Positions 53,492 to 62,524 are shown, counted from the first letter of the stretch. The stretch is 64,000 nucleotides of DNA from Clostridia bacterium (GCA_017523925.1 JAFWVQ010000048.1:1-64000); one strand, 5' to 3'. A program made the numbers and translations. Notes: generated by a model not told the origin, from the sequence alone.

Positions 53492-53524
53492 AAAAGAAAA
53501 GGGCGCTCGCCGAAGCAAGCGCCC
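53492..53524 (-). terminator. Terminator of the dockerin gene at 53564
   Basis: Minus strand GGGCGCTTG, loop, CGAGCGCCC (close to perfect) followed by TTTTCTTTTA. Confidence 0.85.
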
Positions 53525-53563
53525 GAAATGAGCTATATTGGAAGATTCAATGCGGCTTCCGCA

Positions 53564-55057
53564 TCAGATAAGCGTTTCAACGATACCCAGCGCAAAGCGC
53601 ATTATCGCGAGAGCATCGGATACCACGATGCTGCCGTCGAAATCGATATCCGCAGCCTTGAAGGCCTTGCCGTCAAGCAGACCCACTCCCAGCGCATGGC
53701 GCATCGCGAGCAGCGAGTCGCTGATATTCACCGTTTCATTCTGGTCGGCGTCGCCAAGCAGAGTGTACTCGGCGTGCACGTCCATATCCTCGGTAACGTT
53801 ATCAAGTTCCGCGTCCCAGCCGCAGAAAACGTAGGTGCCGTTTGCATTATTGACGATCTGCGGTGCATCGGGAGCGGTCGCCGCGCCGCCGTTTTGCACG
53901 GTCACGCTCGAGATAAGCGCGCCGTCAAAGCCGTAGAAATTGACGGTATGCGCTGCGGGCGCGTCGCCGCCTGCGATCTTGAGCGCTGGCAGGTTGTTGT
54001 TGCTTTCGTCGGCATCGGTGGCGAAATTGCCGTTTTCAAAGCTGCCGATCTGCATTGTCAGGTTGCTTGCAAGCGTGGATGCTCCGGCGGTCTTGCAGTT
54101 GATGACCTTGGTAAGCGGGAACTTGGTGGTGGTGAAGTAAAGGCTCTCCAGACCCTCGCCGATCGCAAGATAGTTGCAGTAAACGAGCGCGGCACTCGCG
54201 GCGGTGCTTGCGGGAGTGGAGCGGATATAGACGTTCCCGCTATCTATCACAAGCGAAAGGTAGGAATAGATGCTGTTTGAACCCGCGTTGATGGTCACGT
54301 CGCTGTTCACTATGCGCACCCTGCCGAAGATGGCGTGGATGCCGCGCGCATAGTTCCAAAGCCCGTTTGCGCTCTCATTCTGAATATCCACGGTGGAGTT
54401 TTCTATGAGCAGCTCGTTCGTATTCTCCTCATTCACTCCGCCTATCGGCGTATAGCCCGCCATTTTGATGCCGGTGCCGTTCATGCTCGTGCGGATGACG
54501 GCGTTCTTTATCTCAACGGCATGGTTGCCGTAGATGCAGGCGGGCAGGCTCGAGGCGTTGTTGCTCGTGCGCTCCATGCCGTAGCAGTTCACGGTAACGT
54601 CGTGGATATAAAGAAACTCGTTGTTTTCATTGGAGCCGCCGGTGGGCAGATTGAGGCAAACGCCCTTATATTGGTTTGCATAAAGATTCAGCGTGCCGCT
54701 GCCCTCGACCCTGAGATAGCCGTCCATGCTGCCGCTCAGCACGTCCATATCCGCGCCGACCACCGCATTGTCTATATAGCATTCGCCGTTTACCGCGACG
54801 GTGCTGTTTGCGGGAAGCAGGATGGGCGCGGCATGTGCGGACGCGCTGCCGTAGTTCGTGAGGGTGAGGAGCGCGTCGCCGCCGTTGCCGGCGGGATCGA
54901 ACGCCCAGCCCTCAGCCGCGTTTGAAACGGGCGAGGTCGCCGCCGTCAGGTCGAGAAGCTCGGTGCGTGCGCGCATTTCGGGGGTGGTCTTCGCCATGGC
55001 CGGAACGGCCGCAAGCGCGAGGATCGCCGCAAGGATGATCGCCAATGCTTTCTTCAT
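53564..55057 (-). CDS. Secreted beta-helix-like protein with C-terminal dockerin
   Basis: 497 residues from MKKALAIILAAILALAAVPA (signal peptide, cut near AMA), with GGAGG before the ATG. The central part (about 80-330) has repeated short strands with Asn/Ile/Val ladders (LLIENSTVDIQNES, VRIVNSDVTINAGS), as in right-handed beta-helix proteins. Next is a bacterial-repeat (InlB-type) module (NFYGFDGALISSVTVQNGG). The end is a type I dockerin, GDADQNETVNISDSLLAMR and DIDFDGSIVVSDALAIMR, in which the first calcium loop is atypical. Extracellular; carbohydrate or surface binding is inferred. Confidence 0.85.
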   Translation of the reverse strand: MKKALAIILAAILALAAVPAMAKTTPEMRARTELLDLTAATSPVSNAAEGWAFDPAGNGGDALLTLTNYGSASAHAAPILLPANSTVAVNGECYIDNAVVGADMDVLSGSMDGYLRVEGSGTLNLYANQYKGVCLNLPTGGSNENNEFLYIHDVTVNCYGMERTSNNASSLPACIYGNHAVEIKNAVIRTSMNGTGIKMAGYTPIGGVNEENTNELLIENSTVDIQNESANGLWNYARGIHAIFGRVRIVNSDVTINAGSNSIYSYLSLVIDSGNVYIRSTPASTAASAALVYCNYLAIGEGLESLYFTTTKFPLTKVINCKTAGASTLASNLTMQIGSFENGNFATDADESNNNLPALKIAGGDAPAAHTVNFYGFDGALISSVTVQNGGAATAPDAPQIVNNANGTYVFCGWDAELDNVTEDMDVHAEYTLLGDADQNETVNISDSLLAMRHALGVGLLDGKAFKAADIDFDGSIVVSDALAIMRFALGIVETLI

Positions 55058-55197
55058 GATTATTTCCTCCGTTGGATTGTTTCGTCGTTTGCCGACTGTA
55101 TAATTATATCACCAATGCGAAAAAGCCGCAACTCCTCGCCGAAGGGGCTTCAGAGCAAATTTGATCTGAACCCAAAGTGTTAGACAAAAGAATCAAA

Positions 55198-55335
55198 TCA
55201 AGCGGCTTCGAGGGCTTGCTTCCTGTGAACAGCAGGAGGTAAGCCCATTGGCTTGACTTTGATACGACGGTTATTGTGATAGTCAAGGTACTCGATCAGC
55301 TCTGCTTTGAACTGTTCCAAAGAATCAAACTCTTT
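55198..55335 (-). pseudogene. IS3 OrfB remnant (last 45 codons)
   Basis: Frame reads KEFDSLEQFKAELIEYLDYH, then NNRRIKVKPMGLPPAVHRKQ and stop. It is the C-terminus of the DDE transposase, matching the fragment at 3-104 except for a few changes (KVKPM for KAKLK). The catalytic domain is absent. Confidence 0.85.
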
Positions 55336-55377
55336 TAATAAAGGAGTTCGCACTTCAATAGCCCGCTGAAATTCCGT

Positions 55378-55494
55378 TCAGGCAGATTTGGCGCGACTTC
55401 CCGGCTTCTCCCTTGCATGAGTGATATCTCTTGATTCGCGCTTGGCATTTTTGAACTCGCCGGCGGATTTCTTGTTTGGCATTCCTTTTGGCAT
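55378..55494 (-). pseudogene. IS3 OrfA remnant (first 38 codons)
   Basis: Begins MPKGMPNKKSAGEFKNAKRE after a promoter-like region inside the left inverted repeat (TATGATAC) and runs to a TGA. It is the N-terminus of the small helix-turn-helix protein OrfA. The frame ends shortly before the deletion junction. Confidence 0.65.
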
Positions 55495-55568
55495 ATAAAA
55501 TCACCCCATTTGTTAGTATCATACCACATGTCTAACAAATGAGGTGCAGTTCAATTCTATGTGCGGCA

Positions 55569-58244
55569 TTACTCAAACTCTTTGTCGTCATCCGCCTTGA
55601 CCATATCCTGCAGCCATGCCTGCCGTATGATCCAAGCCGTGCTTTCAATGCTGCTTCGGTCGATTTTAATAAGCGTGTTGGCTTTTTTATACTTTTCTGC
55701 TCGTGCATCATTCAGCTCTAACGCAAGTTTTTGCTCGAGCTGCGCTAATTCTTTGACCGAACAGATACAAGGATGCATACGTGCTGCAAACAGCTGGTGC
55801 TTTGGAACACCGTTTTTCATATGCAGCAATGCTTCATCCGGAGTAGACGTTACCCAGCCGCGCGATGCCATATAGCGAACCCACCGGCCATGCTCGTAGT
55901 TGGTAAGCCTATCAACTAAATCTTTGCGGGTCAACGCGCTGCAGAGCAATTCATTCATCCGTTTTAATTCTCTTTCATTCATATACGCCCCGGGGTTTCT
56001 GATATTCCATCCCATCGGCAGAAGGTGCGCAAACTTATCCTTTGAGCTTTTTCTGTTTTCCTCGACATGGAAGAGTCGATACGGGAAGCTAATAGCGACC
56101 GCCATGCTTGAATCGCGGTCGTATAGGCTCTCATAAAAACCATTCAGAGTCTTCTCCACGTCGTCTGCCGAACTATCATCCGCTATGCCGCAGTATTGCA
56201 TATGGATGTATTCTGCCAGTCGGTTTATCCTTCCTCCGTCGATGGTATCGTAGCCGTACAGATAAGACTTCATTCCAAAAGGAATCAGTCTCCAGTCATT
56301 GTACCATGCATCGCCATGCTCCGCACCTTGAATCGATAGATTGTCGGTCAAGTTGGCAACATCATCGTCATCACAGTAGAAAGCGACAACAGGCAGATCC
56401 TGCATTACTATCTCTTTTCGTGTTGAAACTGCGTTGTGAGTAGCGCTGCGAAGGCTCCATTCTCTTAGCAAGCGTGCCGTTTCAAGCCCTTCAACGCTGT
56501 TTTCACAGTTGACAATAAAGTAAAAGAATGATCCGGCTCTGCGCAGATTTTTGATGTGCTCATCGAGCTTGTTTGAATGAATATCGGATAAGTCGATCGG
56601 GTTTATATCCACCGAAGAAACATCCTCAACTCGTGATTCAAACATCCCCGGGAACAAGCCCTTCAGGTTTTCTGCTGTTTCCGATGCAGTGGGCGAAATA
56701 AGCGTAATTCTTAAATTGACTTTTGCATAGTTAAAGGAGCCCAGCCAATAAGCCTCCCTTATCAGCCATTTGTTCAAATCGCTGCTGTTGTCTGAAACGA
56801 TCACGACGTTGAGCGTAGTCCTTGTTTCGTTCAAAAACTCCGAATCGAGATTGCGAATAGGATAAAACATCGGATGAAGCCCCAACAGCTGCTGCGCTGC
56901 AGATTTGTGTTCATCGACCGCAATCACTCTGACAGGCAGTTTTGCTGTCTGTTTAACGGCTGTATCGATCAATGAATTATAGCTTTCGCTGCACCTGATA
57001 TAGATAGTACATATCGGTTCAGCTTTCGAACCATTGAAACCGGATATCCCATTATAAATGCTTAGCGTTAAAAGAAGCTCCTTAAAATTACGATGCAGGT
57101 CGTCATCGCATAAAAGGATCTCCGTTTTCGGGGGTGCTCCGTTATTCATCGAAGCTGTTAGCGCGCGCTCAAGCTGCTTACTGTCTTCGGCGATAACTAT
57201 CCTGTCATTTATAATATCTTTCGGAGCGGATAAAGTAAACGCAGCCGAGCACAAGTTGCTTTTATTGCAAATAATAAACTCATCGGGAGCTGCTTTTTTA
57301 TTTGAATGCGGCGGAACAAACAGAAGTGAACCCATTTCACCCAAGCTAAACTCAGCTATCGCTTCCGGGCAGCCGTATCCTATCGCGCGGCGTTTGAATT
57401 CCGCAGCATCATAGCCATATCCATAATTACAGCCATGATCATTACAGCATTTGACTATCAGATAATACGCCTTGCCGAGAATCCTGTCCGAGATATGCAA
57501 ATCCTCGTATTCAAGAATATTTATGCAATCGTTCAGGCAAGCTCGATAATTATTTCCCCTCCAATCCGCTTCGGCATCTGAAAGAAGCTTTTGCGCAGCA
57601 GCATTAAAGCTATCATGTGTATATCCAATTTTATTCCAATCGGGATTTTGAGCAAATCCGGTGTCTGATGGATCGCCGGGGATAATCCAAGATGATAGTT
57701 TCGAGGCACGTTCATCGTTTTGCTGCGATTGGCCCTTTTCCCACACCCTCCATGTTAACGCAATCAACATCATGCTTAATAAGGCTGTTTGCTTGTCCGC
57801 AGCTTTAAGTCGATCGATCATTCTGCACTTGTTTGCCCGCTTTTCGTCCGCAAGTTTTTTAAGCTTCGTCAATGCATATTCCAGGTTGATATGCGAATCA
57901 ATGTCACCAGAATATCCTTTTACGGCAAACAAGCTCCTCAGATTGCTTTGCATAGTCTTTAAAAGCGTTGAATCATCAAACGAGCATTCCGACGCAGTAT
58001 AGGATTCCTCTAGTTTTATGAAAACATTATTGCAATCGCGAATAGTGACACCGGGGTACGAATCAATTCCAAAATTATTAAATAGCCGCGACAGCTTGCC
58101 TGCATCATCATTGCTGCCTATGCACTCGACAAAAGATGCCGGTAATACTCTCAAAAACTCATCCTGCCTTGTGCTTATTGAGCAACAACTCTGTACGATA
58201 CCGAGAGAGAATACTTCCTTCTCTCTTTTGCTGTTTTTTACCAT
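55569..58244 (-). CDS. Large multidomain protein with Rossmann-like segments and RyR-like C-terminus
   Basis: 891 residues, no signal peptide or membrane helix. About 1-200 is of unknown fold. About 215-300 looks like a Sel1/TPR helical stretch (YRACLNDCINILEYEDLHIS). Two Rossmann-like segments follow (RIVIAEDSKQLERAL, TEILLCDDDL; then TTLNVVIVSDNSSDLNKWLI). The C-terminal 110 residues (LTNYEHGRWVRYMASRGWVT, later MHPCICSVKELAQLEQ) match the EH-x-RW...GW...HP pattern of bacterial RyR-like domains. Such domains are seen in nucleotide-sensing or conflict proteins; that role here is inference. Its base composition looks more AT-rich than the housekeeping genes. It lies 15 bases from the deleted IS copy. 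Confidence 0.7.
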   Translation of the reverse strand: MVKNSKREKEVFSLGIVQSCCSISTRQDEFLRVLPASFVECIGSNDDAGKLSRLFNNFGIDSYPGVTIRDCNNVFIKLEESYTASECSFDDSTLLKTMQSNLRSLFAVKGYSGDIDSHINLEYALTKLKKLADEKRANKCRMIDRLKAADKQTALLSMMLIALTWRVWEKGQSQQNDERASKLSSWIIPGDPSDTGFAQNPDWNKIGYTHDSFNAAAQKLLSDAEADWRGNNYRACLNDCINILEYEDLHISDRILGKAYYLIVKCCNDHGCNYGYGYDAAEFKRRAIGYGCPEAIAEFSLGEMGSLLFVPPHSNKKAAPDEFIICNKSNLCSAAFTLSAPKDIINDRIVIAEDSKQLERALTASMNNGAPPKTEILLCDDDLHRNFKELLLTLSIYNGISGFNGSKAEPICTIYIRCSESYNSLIDTAVKQTAKLPVRVIAVDEHKSAAQQLLGLHPMFYPIRNLDSEFLNETRTTLNVVIVSDNSSDLNKWLIREAYWLGSFNYAKVNLRITLISPTASETAENLKGLFPGMFESRVEDVSSVDINPIDLSDIHSNKLDEHIKNLRRAGSFFYFIVNCENSVEGLETARLLREWSLRSATHNAVSTRKEIVMQDLPVVAFYCDDDDVANLTDNLSIQGAEHGDAWYNDWRLIPFGMKSYLYGYDTIDGGRINRLAEYIHMQYCGIADDSSADDVEKTLNGFYESLYDRDSSMAVAISFPYRLFHVEENRKSSKDKFAHLLPMGWNIRNPGAYMNERELKRMNELLCSALTRKDLVDRLTNYEHGRWVRYMASRGWVTSTPDEALLHMKNGVPKHQLFAARMHPCICSVKELAQLEQKLALELNDARAEKYKKANTLIKIDRSSIESTAWIIRQAWLQDMVKADDDKEFE

Positions 58245-58385
58245 ATTTACCCCCTGCTATTGCATTGAAAGACTAAAAAATAAAATGGCATTTTTTCCGC
58301 AGGCATGATCTTGCAAAAGGGTGTAAGCTATACCTGTGCCGTGGGAATGCCGACTGTCAATAATTTCAGTTCGAATGATACACGC

Positions 58386-58414
58386 ATTATAGCATGGCTG
58401 AAATAGATTTGCAA
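58386..58414 (-). promoter_or_regulatory. Promoter of the RyR-like gene
   Basis: Minus strand TTGCAA (58414-58409), 17 bases, TATAAT (58391-58386), about 135 bases before the ATG at 58244. No clear plus-strand promoter for the divergent operon was found in 58245-58460. Confidence 0.7.
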
Positions 58415-58460
58415 GTTAGCGCGTTGCCTGGCTCAAAAAAGATAATGCTTGGAGGTTACA

Positions 58461-59072
58461 ATGGAGAACAGTAAGAAGCGCAAGCGCATTCGCAAACCGT
58501 GCAGGCTCCCGGGCTGGATACTGCGCATCAAAGGTAAGCTCGATGCCCGTCACGGTCCGCCTGTTGTGAACTCCTATATCAAAAGGCTTCTTCACCGTCT
58601 GTCCTCCTTTGAAAACCAAGAGGTTCTTTGGACGGAGGATGAGATGCACAGCACCCGCGACTCGGCAGCAAGGAGCCTGTCGGGCATGAAGTCCGGCAAA
58701 GAAAGTCTCTCCTCCGCATCGGACGCAAGCTCAGGCTCAACAGCACGTGACGTTCGTGCAAGCAGACGAGCTTCCGCTGAGCAGGCAAGTCTTCGCAGCT
58801 CGATCAGCGCCGCAAAAACGACCGTTGTCAGCGCAAACGAGCTCATCATCGACAGCAACACCAGGGTTGAGGAACGTATCAAAAAAATGCGTGAAAAAAC
58901 CCTCGAGAAGCTTATGTTCTATCTTCAGGGTGTTCGCCGCAAGCTTGTGGATTTCGATTACGATTTCAGTCCCATCGAAAACGGTGCGCTCGAGATCTAC
59001 ATGAGCAACCACCGCGAACTCGACGATGCGATTCGTCGCACCGCATACAGTTTGATCGATAAGGAGGGCTAA
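58461..59072 (+). CDS. Unknown protein, first gene of the VirD4-like operon
   Basis: 203 residues from MENSKKRKRIRKPCRLPGWI, with TTGGAGG before the ATG. A very basic N-terminus is followed by a Ser/Ala-rich low-complexity stretch (SLSSASDASSGSTARDVRAS), then a predicted coiled coil (NTRVEERIKKMREKTLEKLM) and a helical tail. The basic end could bind nucleic acid or membrane. Not recognised. It is separated from the next gene by three bases. Confidence 0.75.
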   Translation: MENSKKRKRIRKPCRLPGWILRIKGKLDARHGPPVVNSYIKRLLHRLSSFENQEVLWTEDEMHSTRDSAARSLSGMKSGKESLSSASDASSGSTARDVRASRRASAEQASLRSSISAAKTTVVSANELIIDSNTRVEERIKKMREKTLEKLMFYLQGVRRKLVDFDYDFSPIENGALEIYMSNHRELDDAIRRTAYSLIDKEG

Positions 59073-59075
59073 TCA

Positions 59076-59477
59076 ATGAAACGTCGTCATCCCACCGGCA
59101 GGGGCCGTATCAGAAGCAAGTATCTCGATGCATTTTTCAATGTGCTCAACTACGTTCCCGTTGACTACGGCATCTCGGCCTCATGGTTGGCCTATCTCAG
59201 AACGGCTTACGCACATTACGAGTACGTGCTCAAGCGCACCGCTCCCGATGATCTCAACGCCAATATGTTCGACGCGGAGATCGAGGCGCATGTTGCGTAC
59301 GAGAGGCGCCTTGCCGATGAACAGAAAGCCAATCATTTTCATGTGATCCGTCACCATGAGCGACTTGTTCGCGGCGAGCTCGACCGCGCCGTGAAGCTCA
59401 TTAGCGACTTGGAGAGCGATCTTAACTCTATCGACGCCATGATCGAAAATCTTAAAAAAGGAGGCGATCAGCTGTGA
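59076..59477 (+). CDS. Unknown small helical protein
   Basis: 133 residues, with AAGGAGG before the ATG. Basic start (MKRRHPTGRGRIRSKYLDAF), then long helices (YERRLADEQKANHFHVIRHH, LDRAVKLISDLESDLNSIDA) predicted to form a coiled coil. Its stop overlaps the GTG start of the next gene by four bases, indicating coupled translation and probably a joint complex. Not recognised. Confidence 0.75.
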   Translation: MKRRHPTGRGRIRSKYLDAFFNVLNYVPVDYGISASWLAYLRTAYAHYEYVLKRTAPDDLNANMFDAEIEAHVAYERRLADEQKANHFHVIRHHERLVRGELDRAVKLISDLESDLNSIDAMIENLKKGGDQL

Positions 59478-60376
59478 GAAACCCCTTGAAGCTCGATTCC
59501 TATTCAGTGCGCAGTAACGTAAGCAAAAAGATGTATGCACCCGAGTCGCTGTTCTCTTCGTCAGTCATTGCGAATATTTGCGTGCTGTTCCTTACCTTGG
59601 TAGACTTGTTCGCCATCAAGACGCTGTGGAACTACCTGCTTACCGATAATCCCGAAATGGTATGGCTCGTCAGCCTCGGTTTTGCACTCATATTAGACGT
59701 ACCCATGAGTGTTGCAGGTAATTCTTACAAGCAGTACAAGCAGGGCTTGAGGACAAAAGAGAGTGCATGGCTCATCCTTATCCTCTGCATCGCTGCATTC
59801 ACCTTGGCGTTCGGCCTCCTGCTTGCACTCAGGCTCGAAGCAAGAAGCGTTCTTTTCGGCTCGATCGGTTCGAGCGCAGCCGGCCTTTTGGATCACACCG
59901 GAACCGCAGCTGTGGCGGCCGCGGATACGGAAAAGACCGTCTTCCTCTCCGCATTGACCATGAGCATGCTCCCTGCTGCGACTTCTATCGCCGCCTTCGT
60001 TATCACCTTCTCCGTGTCCAATCCGAGAAGGGAAAAGCTCTGCAAGCTCAGCAAACTACGCTGCAAGGTGCAGGCAAGGCAGGCTGATCTCATTGCCGCA
60101 GTAAGCCAATCCGATAGCGTGGAAAGCGTTGTCAGTGAGCTTGAAAACCGTGAGCAAGCGCTTTACACCTCGCATATCGACCAGATCGAAGCGCAGGGCG
60201 CCGTTCTCAAGCAGAGAGCTAGGATGCTGCTTATGCAGAAGCTTGGCGGAGCCGATGCGATCACTACGATATCCGAAAGCGCGGATGAGGTCATCGATGA
60301 GCTTGAGGACTCATCGAACCTTCCTCCGGAGCCGGCTGACCGTTCATCGAGCATAACCACGATATCCGCAAGCTGA
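59474..60376 (+). CDS. Four-helix membrane protein with cytoplasmic coiled coil
   Basis: 300 residues from a GTG. Hydrophobic segments: VIANICVLFLTLVDLFAIKT, WLVSLGFALILDVPMSVAG, WLILILCIAAFTLAFGLLLA and LTMSMLPAATSIAAFVITFS. The last about 100 residues are a helical coiled coil (LCKLSKLRCKVQARQADLIA). It could be the membrane partner of the VirD4-like ATPase later in the operon, which has no membrane helix of its own (inference). Not recognised. Confidence 0.78.
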   Translation: MRNPLKLDSYSVRSNVSKKMYAPESLFSSSVIANICVLFLTLVDLFAIKTLWNYLLTDNPEMVWLVSLGFALILDVPMSVAGNSYKQYKQGLRTKESAWLILILCIAAFTLAFGLLLALRLEARSVLFGSIGSSAAGLLDHTGTAAVAAADTEKTVFLSALTMSMLPAATSIAAFVITFSVSNPRREKLCKLSKLRCKVQARQADLIAAVSQSDSVESVVSELENREQALYTSHIDQIEAQGAVLKQRARMLLMQKLGGADAITTISESADEVIDELEDSSNLPPEPADRSSSITTISAS

Positions 60377-60442
60377 TCGTCAACTCGAAATACCCATTTC
60401 CAATGAACATCGATCTTCAACCATCTTGAAAGGAGATACACC

Positions 60443-61702
60443 ATGAAAAAGACCTTCGCTTTTATCCTCGCCGTCTCCATACTCCTGAGCCTCGCTCTCA
60501 CCGCTTGCACCGGCCCTTGGACTGCGCTTAAAGGACCCTCGACCGCGATCGTCTACCTGCTTGGCCGTCATGACCACTTCCCCGCAACTTCCCTGAGCCG
60601 CATGAGCGACGATGTGCTTCGCGTGTGCTACAACACCGGCTCGGTTGGTGCGATCGTTGTTGACGGCGAGTGCAAGAACGTGCGCGACTTCGATATAATC
60701 CCATCGGAAACACGCGTGGACGATCAGAAGCTCTATCAGCTTGCTAAAGAGAAGACTTCCGTTATCATGAGCGAGCTTGCCCAAATGCAAGCAGCGGCAC
60801 CGGAGGTCGACACCGTTAAGGCGATTCAAGATGGCGCAAATATGCTCTCCGAAAAGACCGCGGCCGTTCGCAAGCTGGTTATAGTCGATAACATGCTCAG
60901 TACGAAAGGCATCATGAACCATACCGACGAAAGGCTTATCTACCAGGAACCCGAGTACATTATTGACCAGCTTAACGATCTTCATGCCATTCCGGATTTG
61001 AGTTTCATAGATGAGCTTACGATCTATGGACTTGGCCAGACCAGCGGCGACCTGCAGCCGCGACTTACAGACGACTACAAGAACAGGCTCGAGAGCTTTT
61101 GGCTCGCTTTCTTTGAGGCAGGCGGTTGTCCTAAAGAGCGCGTAACCATCCACAGGACTCCGCTTACCGGCGAACGCCCGACCGATGCTCAGTACGTATC
61201 CGTTGTGCCGGTTAGAGACGTTTGGATCGATTCCAAAGATATCCCAACTCCCGCTCCCACCGCCGCTCCCACCGAAGAGCCCGTCATCAGCACCCCTGTC
61301 AATCTCCTCGAGGACGTTCATTTCCACGATGACTCCGCAGAGATCAAGAACAGAGGCGAAGCTCTTGAAAAACTCAGGCTGCTGGCCGACACGATCATCT
61401 CCCACCCCGATTCCACCTTCCTTCTGCTCGGTGGATGCGCAGGCGACAGTTCCACGACCGCCGAAAGCTGGGGGATGAGACTCAGCCAAATGCGAGCCGA
61501 TGAGATCCGCAGATTGCTCATAGAGGAGCTGAACGTGGCCGATTATCAGCTCGTTGCGATCGGGATGGGCTCCCTTTGCCTCTCCCACAAGAACGGCCTG
61601 GGTGTAGGCAGAGAAGGCGAGGTCAACCGCGTGTGCTGGATACTGAACAGCGACACCCCGGACGGACAAGCCATAATCCGTGAATGGCTTCCCGTCAACT
61701 AA
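60443..61702 (+). CDS. Lipoprotein with vWA-like and OmpA-like domains
   Basis: 419 residues. Signal peptide with lipobox LALTAC (Cys 22). About 30-265 resembles a divergent von Willebrand A-type fold (STAIVYLLGRHDHFPATSLS, LVIVDNMLSTKGIMN, ELTIYGLGQTSGDLQPRL). A Pro/Thr linker (IPTPAPTAAPTEEP) leads to an OmpA-like peptidoglycan-binding domain at about 295-405, with HFHDDSAEIKN, LLGGCAGDSSTTAESWGMRL, SQMRADEIRRLLIEEL and VNRVCWILN. It is likely to link the operon's membrane complex to the wall. AAAGGAG lies upstream. Confidence 0.82.
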   Translation: MKKTFAFILAVSILLSLALTACTGPWTALKGPSTAIVYLLGRHDHFPATSLSRMSDDVLRVCYNTGSVGAIVVDGECKNVRDFDIIPSETRVDDQKLYQLAKEKTSVIMSELAQMQAAAPEVDTVKAIQDGANMLSEKTAAVRKLVIVDNMLSTKGIMNHTDERLIYQEPEYIIDQLNDLHAIPDLSFIDELTIYGLGQTSGDLQPRLTDDYKNRLESFWLAFFEAGGCPKERVTIHRTPLTGERPTDAQYVSVVPVRDVWIDSKDIPTPAPTAAPTEEPVISTPVNLLEDVHFHDDSAEIKNRGEALEKLRLLADTIISHPDSTFLLLGGCAGDSSTTAESWGMRLSQMRADEIRRLLIEELNVADYQLVAIGMGSLCLSHKNGLGVGREGEVNRVCWILNSDTPDGQAIIREWLPVN

Positions 61703-61712
61703 CCCCCCTGCG

Positions 61713-61751
61713 GCCGAAGGGCGTTGGCTGCCTCCTCCTTCGCCCTTCGGC
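61713..61751. other. Long perfect stem between two operon genes
   Basis: GCCGAAGGGCG (61713-61723) and CGCCCTTCGGC (61741-61751) with a 17-base loop and no T tract after it. A possible RNA-processing or stabilising stem rather than a full terminator. Confidence 0.6.
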
Positions 61752-61771
61752 AACTCCGGAAAGGAAAAGCT

Positions 61772-62524
61772 ATGAGAAAGAACGACTATACGATATTTGC
61801 ATCGGACACCACAGATAACAGATCGCTAATGTTCTGTGTTTTCGGAAGCCGGATGAACGAGATCGCGGAACCGCTTCACTTCAAGCTGAGGTATGTTCCT
61901 CCTTACAACGATTTTAGCGGGATAGCGCTATTCAGGTATGCCTGCGCATACAAACCGTTCAGGGATGATCCGGTTCGAGCAAGAAACGTGATCATCGACC
62001 TCTCGGAATGGCGCGAGCATGCGGACGAGGAATACCTCGAGCACTTCTTCGCTTACCTTCATGATTACGACGGCTATCACTATTTTACTTATGTTTTCGA
62101 TCTTGGAAGCAAGGATAACAGATTTGCAAAGGCGATAAACATGCTTGCGGCACTCTATCTTGGAAAGGGCGAGGTGATCGAAAACAAGCTGGGCAATGAC
62201 GATGGGCTTCTATCGGAATACATTGGCATGGTTTACGGCGTTTGCGAAAACACGTCCGCAAAGCTTGCAAAGCTTTTCAACGGAAGTGAGCGTTTTAGCG
62301 GACTGACCGCCATCGACGGGATAATGAGTGATCTTGTTGAAAGCACGAAACAGCTTGATATCGCTCTCGACAGAGCGGAGCCGAAGCAGCTCACAGCATT
62401 ACTTCACGCCAAATGCCCTGATTGCAAGCTTCTGCTTTTCTTTGGAGAAAAGTTACTTTTGTGGCAGCACGAACCCGCTGAAAGCATAGACAAGGATCAT
62501 ATAACGATAGGCGAGGTGGCATAA
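61772..62524 (+). CDS. Unknown protein preceding the VirD4-like ATPase
   Basis: 250 residues from MRKNDYTIFASDTTDNRSLM, with GGAAAGG before the ATG. Mixed alpha/beta, no signal peptide or membrane helix: FSGIALFRYACAYKPFRDDP, VIIDLSEWREHADEEYLEHF, YFTYVFDLGSKDNRFAKAIN. The C-terminal part contains CPDCKLLLFFGEKLLLWQHE. The stop is directly followed by the ATG of the ATPase gene, so the two are probably co-translated. Not recognised. Confidence 0.75.
   Translation: MRKNDYTIFASDTTDNRSLMFCVFGSRMNEIAEPLHFKLRYVPPYNDFSGIALFRYACAYKPFRDDPVRARNVIIDLSEWREHADEEYLEHFFAYLHDYDGYHYFTYVFDLGSKDNRFAKAINMLAALYLGKGEVIENKLGNDDGLLSEYIGMVYGVCENTSAKLAKLFNGSERFSGLTAIDGIMSDLVESTKQLDIALDRAEPKQLTALLHAKCPDCKLLLFFGEKLLLWQHEPAESIDKDHITIGEVA

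Larger units (their letters stand above)
55162..55553 (-). mobile_element. Internally deleted IS3-family element (392 bp) with intact ends
   Basis: Inverted repeats of 25 bp at 55162-55186 and 55529-55553 share TGA-CTG at the tips and TGTTAGACA inside. Three-base direct repeats ATT flank it (55159-55161 and 55554-55556), as expected for IS3-family insertion. Inside, the start of OrfA (55494-55378) and the end of OrfB (55335-55198) remain; everything between is deleted. It is a non-autonomous, MITE-like copy of the element whose end lies at 1-140. Confidence 0.87.

Noticed and set aside
55335..55538. 67-residue minus-strand frame inside the IS remnant
   Set aside because: It runs in a different frame from the OrfA remnant (55494-55378) and the OrfB remnant, and crosses the deletion junction. 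It is a chance frame.
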